Assembly: GCA_963965975.1 (NCBI GenBank)
Contig: OZ014423.1
Coordinates: 5,482,301-5,546,300 of the forward strand
Source: Xestospongia bergquistia
Lineage: Eukaryota; Porifera; Demospongiae; Haplosclerida; Petrosiidae
Direction: 5' to 3'
Length of the DNA stretch: 64,000 nucleotides
Positions 1-13,605 of this stretch are shown in pieces; within the stretch, counting starts at the first letter, position 1; every line of letters begins with the position of its first letter. Below the pieces are notes generated by a model. It worked only from the letters and a program-made list of their open reading frames with translations. It had not been told where the DNA came from and ran no database searches. Made by a program: the position numbers and the translations under genes.

Positions 1-2
1 CA

Positions 3-2573
3 AAATTTGGAGAGACCCCTCTTCATTTTGCATGTATGAAAGGTCATTTTTCAATGGTGAAGCTATTAATTGAGTTAGTTTAAATGCTTGTTATGTAAAG
101 TATGTCAATTCTATATCTCTAGCTATAAAGCCGACGTTCGTATTGATGATAGATGTGGCAACACAACCCTTCACTATGCTGTTACTAGTAACAATCCGGA
201 ATTAGTAGAATTTCTTTTAAGAGATAAAGATCTATTTGAAATGATTAATAAAAAGAACAATGTAAGTTATATTGATGGTCTTATAAATTAGCTGTTTATT
301 CTTTCTCCCTTAGTTTAATCACTATCCTATTCATCGAGCTGCCATTTTGCAGTGTGTAGAAGTTATTCAAGTATTAATTTCTTACAGAGTTAAATTATCT
401 ACTAAGGACAAGGTCAGTCATTAAAATATGCTTATAGTAGCATTAATTGTTGTTATTATTGTATTACTGTCTGTCTATTACATACTGTTGCTCTGTTGCT
501 CTCTCTGCTGCAGAATGGCCTGACAGCTTATGATTTAGCAACAATACTCTATAATAATGAAAGAGTTGTAGTCACAGAGAAAGGTGTCGAGACAAGGGAG
601 CCTATTATAAAAGAAAATATGGCTAAATATTTTCCATCAGTTCTTAGTAGCGAGCAACATTTTAGATCATCTAGTTTTTCTTACCATCGTGGTTCCTATC
701 AGATCGGTATGGATGGATCAACTGTTAGCTTACCAGTGTCAGCTGTAAGTAACTCTCTCTTTCTCTCTCTCTGTAATTTGTTCATTGTGATATATGTATA
801 CATTAGGGTGTTACTAGAAAGAAACCATCAGCTACTCAGGCAAAAAGACCTGTCAATTTGTCTTTCTCTAATAGTTACTCGAGACAAGTAAATTATAAAT
901 TATGATGGTAGTAAGAGTTATTACTCTCTCTCTCTCTCTCTTTCTCCCCAGGCTTCTAGTGGTGGATCTTCTCAAGGTAGTCGAGCTTCTTCCGACATTT
1001 ATTTGAAGGACAAAGAACAAGCTGTTAGATTATCTCAATATTTAGACAGACAAACTTCAACTGACGAACTACAAAAAATAGTACTAGATCAAAGTCAGTA
1101 TTATAAATGATTACAAAATTATTACATCATCTTTTTCTCTCCTTTATTAGCTGCTTATGAAGCTCCTATTGACATGTTCTTCATTCCACCAGTGGAATCT
1201 TTCTTGATTCATAAAGATGAAACTCGGTATCATTCTAAAGATCATGATATTCGACTTAAAGTTCATGAAAAATACTGGATTATTGATCCTAATGAGACTC
1301 TTGAGTGTAAATTGGCAGCTAGCCTTCATTGGAACCACGCCTACCCACCTAATTATATTTTTGTGAGTCCAATCTGTTTCTTTAGCTGTAAAACCAAGAG
1401 ATATTGTGAGATTAAACTCACACTGCCTCACGCACTGCATTTTCCCTCTGAGAAACATTACCGGTGAGTCTGTCTCTTAGGTGGCTGGTTAAGGAGGCAA
1501 TCCTAATGTTAACCAGTATCCTTATCACGTTGATTTTGTTCCCATTTCAGGAGGATTGTTATTTTCTCTGCTACTACTGTCAATCTTGTGGCAGGAAATG
1601 GACCAACTTCTCCTTCTGCGAGAGAGTTTTGTCGTGTCCAAACATCTGATCTCACAGTTGAACCACACTGTGTTACCTTTTCTACATCTCTCAAGTTCCC
1701 TACTCTTTTTGCTGTGGGTGTTGCCTCTGCTCCTCAAGCTCCAAAGAGTGCTATCCCATATCCTCTTCTTCCACTGAGGTGTTGCCTCTATGTAGCTCGT
1801 CCTAGTGATCGTGATCAGTATTTAACTAATACCGATATTTGGGTCTACATAGCTATGAGCTTGAAAACAGTTGAAATGGTAAGAATAGGAGTCTTTTTCT
1901 CCCTCTCAGGATATACTTGCTGTCTCTCTTTCTGTAGGCAATGCAGAAACATGTTATGCCTCATGATTTTACTTTGGAAGAGAAAGGGTTTGTCTTCTCT
2001 GGTCAAGTACTCAAGATTTCAGGTTCATCAGAAACTACAGAATGGGAAGTGTCAAAACGTGGGACAGGACTAGTATGATAGTATACTCTCTTGTGTGTTG
2101 TATCTTATTTCTTTTCTCTTCTAGTTTCGTTATAACCAAGTGGCTTTAAGTCAAGAGACAGATCAAGAGTTATCATCTATGTCTCATCATCAGTCATATC
2201 CATTAAGAGAAGCTTTCTTTGTTGAGTGTCATGATCCTTCTAAGACTCTCAAATGTCGTATCAATGTTGAGTGTGATGGAAAAGAGTTAGTTACAATGCT
2301 CATAACTCCATATATACCAATTAAAAGTGAGTTTATGCTCCTCTCTCCTGTTCTCTCTCTCTTAAACTATAGCTGTATACTTTATTGTATTAAATTTTCT
2401 TTCTCCTAACAGTGACTATACCCCTGGGATTAAATTCAATAAGAGAAATTTCTGGGTCACCTCAGGATATGAGCAGTAGCAGTAAGTCACACATGTAGGA
2501 ACTGTTTACATTATTATTGTCTTTATCTATCTCTTCAGCTGAAAGTATTCCCATGAGGACCTCCAGTGTCTAG
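3..2573 (+). CDS. Ankyrin-repeat / ZU5-UPA-like protein, 5' end outside the window
   Basis: Twelve exons read in one frame: 3-73, 123-261, 314-412, 514-744, 807-887, 952-1093, 1151-1463, 1551-1878, 1938-2072, 2125-2326, 2413-2481 and 2539-2573 (615 codons including the stop at 2571). The first three or four exons are ankyrin repeats (GETPLHFACMKGHFSMVKLL, NTTLHYAVTSNNPELVEFLL, YPIHRAAILQCVEVIQVLI). A Ser-rich linker follows. Exon 1151-1463 looks like a ZU5 fold, ending in a strand pair with KRYCEIKLTLPHAL. The next exons resemble a UPA domain (WVYIAMSLKTVEM, then CRINVECDGKELVTMLITPY). No Death domain is visible. ZU5-UPA pairs are known from ankyrins, UNC5 and PIDD1 as scaffold or autoinhibitory modules. 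The exact role here is unknown. Ankyrin is certain; the ZU5/UPA call is from pattern only. Confidence 0.8.
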
Positions 2574-3135
2574 TAGTCATGTGATATGACTTCTAAGTCA
2601 CATGATCTGTGTGATACCTTTACCAAACTAGTAGTAATTTATTTATAGCTTGACAACTCCCAGTAATTATTATGATAATTAATTCGTTATTAGTCATTCT
2701 ATTATATATCTCTCTATTGTGCATTGTCATATCCTAACTCAAAAGATTTATCATTATCTTTATTCAAATTGTAGTCTTGTTACTAGTTGTCCCTACCCCC
2801 TCAAAATATTTAATGTAATGAAGTTTTATATTTATTTTTTTTATTTCAACCATAGGATTATTGTGATGAAATGTCATTGTTTTATGTGTTGTGTTTTATA
2901 TATCAGCATTATTATAATAGACAATACTTTTATTTATTAAAATGGACAGTGAATAGTTTGAGTTAGTCATTATGTTTTTATAAATAAGTTAGTTTACAAG
3001 TAAATGTTTTCATTGTTTGATTTTAATCAACACAATCTATTCAAGAAAATTTGTTATTAGGAAAATTAACTAAATATTTTTTGTCATATATGAAGATAAA
3101 CTAAACAAAAATAACCTAATTTTAAAAATATTTAA
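2574..3135. other. Convergent 3' intergenic region
   Basis: This spacer lies between the tails of the ankyrin/ZU5 gene and the erlin gene. It is AT-rich, and I see no coding exon or repeat in it beyond presumed 3' UTRs. Confidence 0.6.
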
Positions 3136-5285
<2,150 letters not shown>

Positions 5286-5354
5286 CACGATAGATGAACC
5301 CCTGACAGAGTAGTGACACACCTCCTTATGAATAAACACCTCCTTATTTAAAAC
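5286..5354. promoter_or_regulatory. Compact bidirectional promoter between erlin and DCTD
   Basis: Only 69 bp separate the start codons of the divergent erlin (-) and DCTD (+) genes, so both 5' UTRs and the core promoter must share this space or reach into the neighbouring gene. Two direct copies of ACACCTCCTTAT occur at 5318-5329 and 5336-5347, 18 bp apart. They are the only repeated motif seen and are candidate factor-binding or initiator sites. Confidence 0.5.
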
Positions 5355-5925
5355 ATGGAACCACTTGCTAATGGTGTTTTAAAAAATAAGTGTAGAAAAG
5401 AAGAGAGCAATCAGAAAACATACCCTGTTGTCACTAAGAGAACAGACTATTTGGAATGGGATGAGTACTTTATGGCAGTAGCATTTTTGTCAGCACAGAG
5501 AAGCAAAGACCCAAAGTCACAAGTGGGTTTTCAAAATAATTCATTAAACTAACTTATTACAGCATCTATAATTATTATAATAATGATTAGTATCATGTTT
5601 AATGATTGATATATCTGTAATATATACATGTAATCTCATGTAGCCAGATCTTCTCATTCTTTGGTGAAAGAATCTGGTTACGTGATATTAGTTAACATAA
5701 TATCTTATGTAATTTCTTTTGTTTACTTACTAGGTAGGAGCATGTATTGTTAATCCTGATCACAAGATAGTAGGTATTGGATACAATGGTATGCCTAATG
5801 GATGTAGTGATGATGAGTTACCATGGTCACGAGAAGCTGAGAGAAGATTAGATACTAAATACCCTTACGGTAAGACAGTGACTTGATCAAAATGTATTAC
5901 ACTAGTTTCTCTCTTTCTTTCTCCA

Positions 5926-5981
<56 letters not shown>

Positions 5982-6327
5982 GTATGTCATGCTGAACTAA
6001 ATGCCATACTTAATAAGAACACAGCAGATGTTAAAGGATGTACTTTATATGTTGCTCTATTCCCATGTAATGAATGTGCTAAATTGATTATCCAGTCTGG
6101 TATTAATGAAGTCTTGTTTGTCAGTGATAAATATCATGATAATGAAGAAATGATTGCTAGTAGAAGATTACTGGATATGGCTGGAGTTCAATACAGGTAT
6201 GATACTATATATTGTATATTATAGTAAGTAATGAGGATACAATAAATCTCTATATAACAAATTCTCTATAGTTGATATAAATGTTCCTTTTATATATAGA
6301 GATTTCCTCAATCCTTATATTAAATGA
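5355..6327 (+). CDS. DCTD: Deoxycytidylate (dCMP) deaminase, single domain
   Basis: Four exons: 5355-5522, 5734-5869, 5983-6196 and 6300-6327, totalling 546 nt and 181 aa, the usual DCTD length. The enzyme converts dCMP to dUMP, feeding dTMP synthesis in the cytosol. Visible motifs: the DCTD N-terminal helix [20 protein letters not shown], the nucleotide-binding [18 protein letters not shown], the zinc/catalytic HAE in [10 protein letters not shown], and PCNEC. A short last exon encodes the tail. The intron positions (before VGACIV; within the codon before CHAE) are the same as in every array gene downstream, so this is the likely progenitor type. It is convergent with gene A, with 231 bp between stop codons. 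Confidence 0.95.
5907..5980 (+). repeat. Polypyrimidine (CT)n tract at a DCTD splice acceptor
   Basis: A CT dinucleotide run, almost pure from about 5933, ends directly at the AG (5981-5982) before DCTD exon 3. It therefore serves as the polypyrimidine tract of that intron. Confidence 0.85.
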
Positions 6328-6558
6328 TACACTAAAGTAATAAACAATGTTAATGTTTTAGTGTATCATCACTGAGGACACCTTTATAGCACAATATTAG
6401 AATAATGTACTGCTGAGTACAGTTGGCAGCCTTTTTTATAATTGTTATATTATATGCATAATACTAAGCACACAGAAATGTTAATTTTACATGTTCAATG
6501 CATGGATACATGTTAATTAAGTTAAGAATCTAAGATAATTATAATTTTTCTGCACTTT

Positions 6559-8841
6559 TTAAACATCTTCAGTAGTTGTATTTCTGTGGTTTGTCAGATC
6601 TTCAGTATGTTTAGAATTTTCAGCACTTATAGAAATACTTGTAGAGTCATCAGATGGTGTCTTTTTCTTATGAGCTTTGCTATGGTTTTCGTTGACTTGC
6701 AATTCCAAGTCCTTTACTTCTTCAAATTTTCTTATTTCTTTCCTATAAATATTGTATTTATTAATTTTAATAAGCTAATGGATAATATACATTGGGGGTA
6801 GAGCAGCTTCTAGTGTACTTTGAAAATGTTTAACCATTTCACTTTTTGTTCCACCTGCTTTTTGATCCGTATTATTGTCTAGTCCAGACTTTATCAATTC
6901 TATCACTTTTCTTACTGTTTCTTTAATAGGATCCTCTTTCCTATAAAAATTGTGTGATTGGATGTTAATATGTTTATAGATAGTATATACTTTGGGGCTA
7001 GAGCAGCAGCTAGTATTATTTGAAATGCTCTTTTAACCGTAATTTTTGTTCCACCTTCTGTTGGATCCATAATATTGTTTATTCCAGTGACCATTAATTC
7101 TATTACTTCTCTTGCTGTTTCTTTAATAGGATCCTCTTCCCTATAAAAATTGTGTGATTGGATGTTAATATGTTTATAGATAGTATATACTTTGGGGCTA
7201 GAGCAGCAGTTAGTATTATTTGAAATGCTCTTTTAACCGTAATTTTTGTTCCACTTTCTGTTGGATCCTTAATATTGTATATTCCATTGACCATTAATTC
7301 TATTACTTCTCTTGCTGTTTCTTTAATAGGATCCTCTTCCCTATAAAAATTGTGTGATTGGATGTTAATATGTTTATAGATAGTATATACTTTGGGGCTA
7401 GAGCAGCAGTTAGTATTCTTCGAGAAGCTACATAAAGTTTACCTTTCCCATGTCTAAGATATACAACTTCCTTTATTCCAGACTGTACAATCAATTTAGC
7501 ACACATGTTACAAGGATATTTAGTGACATAGAGAGTACAGCCTTTAACTGATGGAGTTCCCTTACTGAGAATAGCATCATACTCAGCATGACAAACTAAA
7601 ACAATAAGTACTTGGGATTATAAAAATTGCTTACTTACTGTATGAGCCTTTTGAACAATTATTTTTAGTTACTTTTTGAACAGCTCTGGGATTCATACTC
7701 TCAGGGTATCCACTAAAACCAACTGAGATAACCTGTTTGTCTTCTTCTGATACTATACAGGCACCTTGCTGTCAAAGAGTTGTTAGTGACATGTACATAT
7801 TTTAAAGTTAATGATTACTAACTGTCCATTCTGGATATTTTTCATGACTTCCTAGTTTCTTAGCAGATAGCATTGCTATTGACATAAAGAATTGCTCCCA
7901 GGTAAGGATGAGATCCTTTTCTGGTTCACTAGAGGTAATATCTTTGATATCCTTTTCATATAGTCGTTTTGATAATGAAATCTGAATATCATTCCCTGCA
8001 CCAGCTGTTACTGTTACCTGAGGCTCTCTTGGTGTTTCGAATCTAAGTTGTAAAAATAACAAATGTGTTATACCAATTTAGTCAAAATATTGACCTGTAG
8101 CAGCAAACATTTTGTAAGCGAAGCATCTCTACTGCATAATTTATGTCTAACATTTCTGTTCTAGTTCGTCGTTTGATGAACACTCCATATTTAACATGTG
8201 ATATCCCAGATTGTATAATAGCATGAGCACAGTCCTCATCAGGATAAAGGGTCAAGTAGATAGTGCATCCTTCTAAGTTTGTTATAGTCTTGTTTGTGAT
8301 AGCATTGACAGCTGCATGGACAACTGTTAATATGATGATTGTTAAGAGTATTACAATTAATAAATAATTGTTAATTACCATATGGATATTTTCTGTCTAA
8401 ATCAAGTTTTGATTTTTGGTAATCTTTAGAACCTTTCCATGGGAAGTAATGATCATTCTTTCCATCTTTCATGTATGGCATAGAATTGTATCCAATCCCT
8501 ACAATAGTGTTATCAGCAGTTACAATACAAGCTCCAACCTATAGCATTTTAAAGATATTTTACTTGACTGCATGAGAATATCTTACTGGAGTCCTAGGAT
8601 CTTTACTTCTGAGAGCAGCTAAACAAGCAACATTCATAAAGTATTCATCCCAATCATAAATGACTTGTCTCTCAACTAACTGCATTATCTGTTCAATTTC
8701 TGTGTACAGCCGGTACAGGGCTTTTGTGATATCTTTTTTCTCGATAGTACCCTCAAGACTTGTTTCTTCTGATTCTTCAGCAATTTTCTTTTGGTCTTCA
8801 AATAGATCTGTCCTTTCTGACTGAGATTGTGGAGTAGCCAT
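6559..8841 (-). CDS. Array gene A: tandem deaminase protein with three 50-residue C-terminal repeats
   Basis: Exons: 8587-8841, 8379-8538, 8095-8323, 7823-8042, 7639-7768, 7391-7595, 7191-7340, 6991-7140, 6791-6940 and 6559-6742 (610 aa). Residues 1-85 are a charged leader plus [18 protein letters not shown]. Domain 1 has [20 protein letters not shown] instead of HAE, and PDEDC instead of PCxxC, so it should be inactive. Domain 2 has [33 protein letters not shown] and PCNMC, so it should be active. Next come three 150-nt exons that each encode one 50-residue repeat (key string TKITVKRAFQIIL). The last exon (EIRKFEEVKDLELQ) is related to the tail exon of genes E, F, H, I and M but ends in a hydrophilic Ser/Thr-rich stretch. 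There is no ZU5 or Death domain. The substrate (dCMP or dCTP) is not known. Confidence 0.85.
6991..7390 (-). repeat. Two 200-bp exon-plus-intron tandem duplications inside gene A
   Basis: Blocks 6991-7190 and 7191-7390 each contain a 150-nt exon and its 50-nt intron, nearly identical in sequence. A diverged third member spans 6791-6990. Each exon begins and ends in phase 2, so copies can be added without breaking the frame. Confidence 0.9.
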
Positions 8842-9648
8842 TATATTTTCCTTGTTTGTCTTAAAAGTATGAGAGAAAAATTAACATAGTAGTCAAAAAA
8901 TATTTCCCACCCTTTATATCCTTGTTTTATTAGTTGACTATATAACTGAGTGTATGACACACCAATAAATGTGCTCACTGAAATATTGTTCATCTTTAAT
9001 GTCTACCTATATTCTTAACTTCTTATAACCTTACCAATGATAGTCTTGACTTGCTCTTCTCAGATAATAGTCTAAATAGCTCAATGCTCACTAATTTCAA
9101 AATCACCCCATGAACCCCTGCTCATCATCAATCATTGTTTTTGTAGTATATTACACTATGAACATAGTTATTTGGTCTATATTCCTATATACTGAATAAT
9201 GATAACTATAGTATGACCAATGTAATGTATTGTGGTTTCTCCTTTGTAAACTGTTATGGTACATTGAGTATGTGTAGTAAGCACATATTGCTTATCTCTT
9301 TGTATATAAGCAATACCCTTGAGTTCTAAAAGATTTGTCATAATACAGTAATAATATGTTTATTAAGTATTAGTGTATTCATGATGTCACAGCATTAGTG
9401 ATTATGAATACATAACTAAGGCAAAAGTTTAATAAAACCTGATATTTTCAATATGTTAAGTATAAAACATTTGTATTGTCGTACAAGTCATTGATAACGC
9501 ACAGATAAAATTTATTTATATACTTAATAATATTTGTTAGATTAATTAGTTCATAATTTACAAAAATCATTGAAAACATTAGTTGATGTAATAGCTAATT
9601 TATCCAGCCTAGTATTAGAGAATTGTTACTTGTCAATGATACGTATCA
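8842..9648. other. Intergenic spacer A/B
   Basis: It contains one decayed copy of the shared upstream module (about 9029-9135; see the finding on exon-like blocks). Otherwise it is AT-rich with no exon seen. It presumably includes the gene A promoter and the gene B 3' UTR. Confidence 0.6.
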
Positions 9649-11938
9649 TTATATCAAACCTTTGGATAAAACCATGCAGACTTCACAATGGAATTTATCA
9701 TCAATTCTCACATTTACGTCCACCATCATCACTTTATCAACACTCCTGTTGACATAATTAATAGCAGTACATTAATAATAAAAATCAATTGCGTACTTTA
9801 TTGACCTTTTATTGTTCTCTTCACCTTCCTCGAGGGCAATATCATTGCTACCTTCTGTTCCAAGAGGCAAACAAGTTTGTAATATTTTCTTTGAGCCTAG
9901 ATACATATTCTTCTCTTTTTTTTCTTTTTTTTTATTCTTGTTAGTTTCTTTTGAAATGTCTTTCAATGTATGGGGCTCTCCATTAGGTTCGTCTCCAGCA
10001 TATATAACTTTTTTTATTCCAGACTGTACTATAACTTTAGCACAGTCATTACAAGGATATTTGGTAACATAGAGAATACAGCCTTTTTCTAGTGAAGTTC
10101 CTTTACTGAGAATAGCATCATATTCAGCATGACAAACTGGAAGTATAAATTAAATTTCAAAGGAAGGTGTATAATACCAACTTACTATGTGGATCTCCAA
10201 CATAATAATCCATATCCATTTCATCATTAACAGCTCTGTAATTCATACGCTCTGGATATCCACTGTAGCCAATGGAAATCACTTTTCTGTCACCTGTTAC
10301 TATACAAGCTCCTTGCTAGAAATGATAAGCTAATAATAATATCATTACAAGTAAATAAATGCAAAATGTTATGAAAATGTAGGGACTTTAATCTTTTAAA
10401 AAGAACAGAAACGAGTAGAAATGGCATTATTATCATTCCTACATAAAAGCACAAAATTGAGTAATGTCAAATCAAATCAAAAAAAATAAAGCTAGTATTT
10501 CATTCTTGCAATAATAGTATCAGTTGTCATGACAATAATTAAGAATACTGTCAGAAATTAGTATGATGTACTCTGCTCACATTATGAATGAGCACAACTC
10601 AGTGTTATAACTCTGGGTAGGAATGAGCTAGAGAAATGGTTGACTATTCATAAGGTTTTGCAACTCTGAAAATTTCATTAAAAACTAGGTCATAAATCAT
10701 TTTATGAATGTTTAGAAAAGTATATGAAATGTTTCTGAATCTGTACTGCTTTTTAGCAGAGATATTAGTAATAGATAATTTATATTGAACACTATATAGT
10801 CCTCAATAAGCATTTTAAAGTTTATTATTATCTTACTGTGCTTTTGGGACTTCTTTCATGTCTTCCTTGTTTTCTAGCAGATAACATTGCTACAGCCATA
10901 AAGAATTGATCCCATTCAATGTGCTCACTTTGTTTTAGCCGTAACCTTTTGGACAAACTTACTACCTAATATAAATACATATAAATCAGACATGGCAACT
11001 GATGAGCTTTTGAGAACCTTATATTCAGTAATTGTAGCTACTTGAACTTTTTTGACATCTTTAGTATAAACTTTGGGCTCATTTATCAGATTACATTCAC
11101 TACGGAAATTATATTTACAACAATATGGTAATATAACATACATGAGGTTAACTTCTCCATGGTGAAGTAATTCTGTGGCATCAATAATATCTGGTTGATC
11201 TTCTCTACCTGGCTTTATAAACTTGCCATATTTAACAGTAGATATACCTGCCTGTATAATAGCATGAGCACAATCTCTGTCAGGTTTTAATGTCACATAG
11301 ATAGTACATCCTTCTAGACTTGGTGTAGTCCTGTTTATGATGGCATTGACTGCTGCATGAACAACTGACATAAAATGTATAAAATTATCAAAGATAGTAC
11401 AAAATTGTGGAAAGTGGAAAAAACTTACCATATAAATGTTTTCTTTCAAAATCATATCGAGTGTCATTGAAGGTTTCATCTTCTTTGCCCTTCCATGGAA
11501 ATACTTTATCATTATGGTGTTCTTTGTTATCATCAGATTTTTTAATATAAGGCATAGAGTTATATCCAATACCTACAACTCTTTTGTCAGAGTTAACTAT
11601 ACAAGCTCCAACCTGTAATGGTTTATGATAAATGAACAATTTATTATATCAACTTACTGGTGTACTTTGGTCCTTACTTCTGAGAGCAGCTAAACAGGCA
11701 ATACTCATAAAATATTGATCCCAGTCATAAATCACATTTGGTGCTGGGACAATTTTCTCTATATCTTGTAGTATTTTTCGAATCTCAAATACTTTACTTC
11801 TAACTATATCATCTTTTGGACTCAATAGTCCTCCAAGTAGTCCACTTATCTCATTTTTCTTTTCATTGAGTTTAGACTGTCTATCTGAAACTTATATAAC
11901 AATAATAGGTTAGTTTTTTAATGATGCCAACCTGCCAT
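9649..11938 (-). CDS. Array gene B: tandem deaminase protein with short C-terminus
   Basis: Exons: 11932-11938 (ATGGCAG only), 11658-11890, 11429-11612, 11142-11364, 11042-11099, 10837-10965, 10186-10315, 9806-10136 and 9649-9745. They sum to 1392 nt (463 aa). Domain 1: [33 protein letters not shown] (Glu lost) and PDRDC (one Cys lost). A small linker exon carries EPKVYTKDVKKVQ. Domain 2: [33 protein letters not shown] and PCNDC. The domain 2 exon runs on into a lysine-rich then acidic linker (NKKKEKKEK, LEEGEENNK), and a final small exon of unknown nature (EVCMVLSKGLI) ends the protein. The last exon is the least certain. Subfamily 2; ZU5 and Death modules are absent. Confidence 0.8.
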
Positions 11939-13605
11939 TGTAGACAGTGTGGTAGCTTTTAGCTATGATTTATTATTCTATCTTGTTATATTGGTGATGA
12001 CTCTTGACTATATAAAAGAAGAACTATTGTTTACTGATAATATATATAGACTATTATGAGTGTTTACTTAATATAATAACATTATATAATTTTTATCACT
12101 TGCATCTATAATACTTCAGACAAATCTCATTATACAATACAGGTATTATTTAGTAAATGGATTAGTGCTCACTTTTGGTACCTTCCAATAAGAGTTTATG
12201 ACCAAAATGGTTCTTAAGTTCTTATAGCTTTACCAACAAGATAGCCTTGACTTCTTTTTCTCAAATAATACACTGTTCACTGTGAATCTAATTTTATAAT
12301 CACACCATTCTACTTTTGCCTCGTCATCAATTATAACTGTCATAATATATTACACTATGAATATAACTGTTGTGTCTATATTCCTACATTATCAATAATG
12401 ATAATCATTGCCTTGTTTGGCACTATGTGTGTAAATGTTTGGCACATGAATACGACTTATTGCTTTACTACTATATTATAAATATAATTAATGTATCAAC
12501 TACCGTACACTAATTTACACTAATGATAGAGTGTCAACAACTGTCAGTTTTGAATTCTATGTTTATTTAGTATAGTGAAAGTTTTGAATTTTAATTCAAA
12601 ATTTGATGTAGTCCATAATAATAACTAAATATACTATTACATTTTAAATGATGTAGTACAATTACTGGACTATAGTCTTTATACTGCTGTCATTGGTGTA
12701 TATCCTAAATAGGGTATATCTACTCAATCACTTGCAATAAAGTACATGTTTTGTGTTGTTACAAAGATCAACTTTTATTGTATCATCAGTAATGGCTGAC
12801 TTAAGTAGAAATTAAATAAACTTTAAATTTATTATTTTATATTAATTACTTAAAAGTAATACTACTACCTGTAAAATACATGTAGTATAGCATTTTATAT
12901 TCTTACCAATGATGGTCTTTGCCTTTCTTCTGAGATTATAGTCAGAATAATAATGTAGTTTGCTATAGTTTAATGATCATGCACCTAATCAATTCTTGCC
13001 TTCTATCAATACTGACTCTACTCTTACGCTATCGACAACAGTTTTCTTGTTTGACACTAGTTATATCGACATTAATTCACCACATGAATATCTTTATAGA
13101 GTATATAGTACATTATGTTAATAAGTACATACCTCAATGTATTAACTACTTTTCACTAGATAACATTATCCTAGGACAACATCCTGGGATATGCCAACTG
13201 CATCCAGGTGCCCTGGATCAGCCTATGTCTTTCTAGACATCTGGGCCTATGGCACCCTATGTCCTAAAGTATATTTTAAAGGATGATGTGATATTCACAT
13301 ATCCCAGGATATAATAGGATATCATTTGACTTCAGGACTACATCTATGTACATGTTCTGAGTCCAAGTTGTTCCACACATTCTTAGCATTATGACTCCAA
13401 ATGTTTGTGATTATTATAATTCTTATCATACTCAATTAAGTTTTAGAAATTTAAATTGACAAAATATCTTACATGAAATGACTGATTCGTCAACAAAGCC
13501 ACTAACACTGTTATTTGTTATGTCAATGATAAGGAATCATCAATATTATTAAAACCAATACATATATGCGTACATATAAAAACATTAAAAAGGTTGTAAA
13601 AGACT
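11939..13605. other. Intergenic spacer B/C with shared repeat modules
   Basis: Copies of the exon-like upstream block lie at about 12228-12345, with a more decayed one at 12905-13030. A copy of the GATATCC-rich module lies at 13164-13335. No intact exon is seen. Confidence 0.6.
12009..12017 (-). promoter_or_regulatory. TATA-like element upstream of gene B
   Basis: TTTTATATA on the minus strand, about 70 bp upstream of the ATG. The same element at the same distance precedes genes C (16784-16792), D (22568-22576) and K (50990-50998), inside an otherwise conserved block. It is a plausible core promoter but untested. Confidence 0.4.

Noticed and set aside
12973-13236. Open frame of 87 codons on the plus strand between genes B and C
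   Set aside because: It falls in the repeat modules, the frame is not kept in the homologous spacers, and it resembles no known protein.
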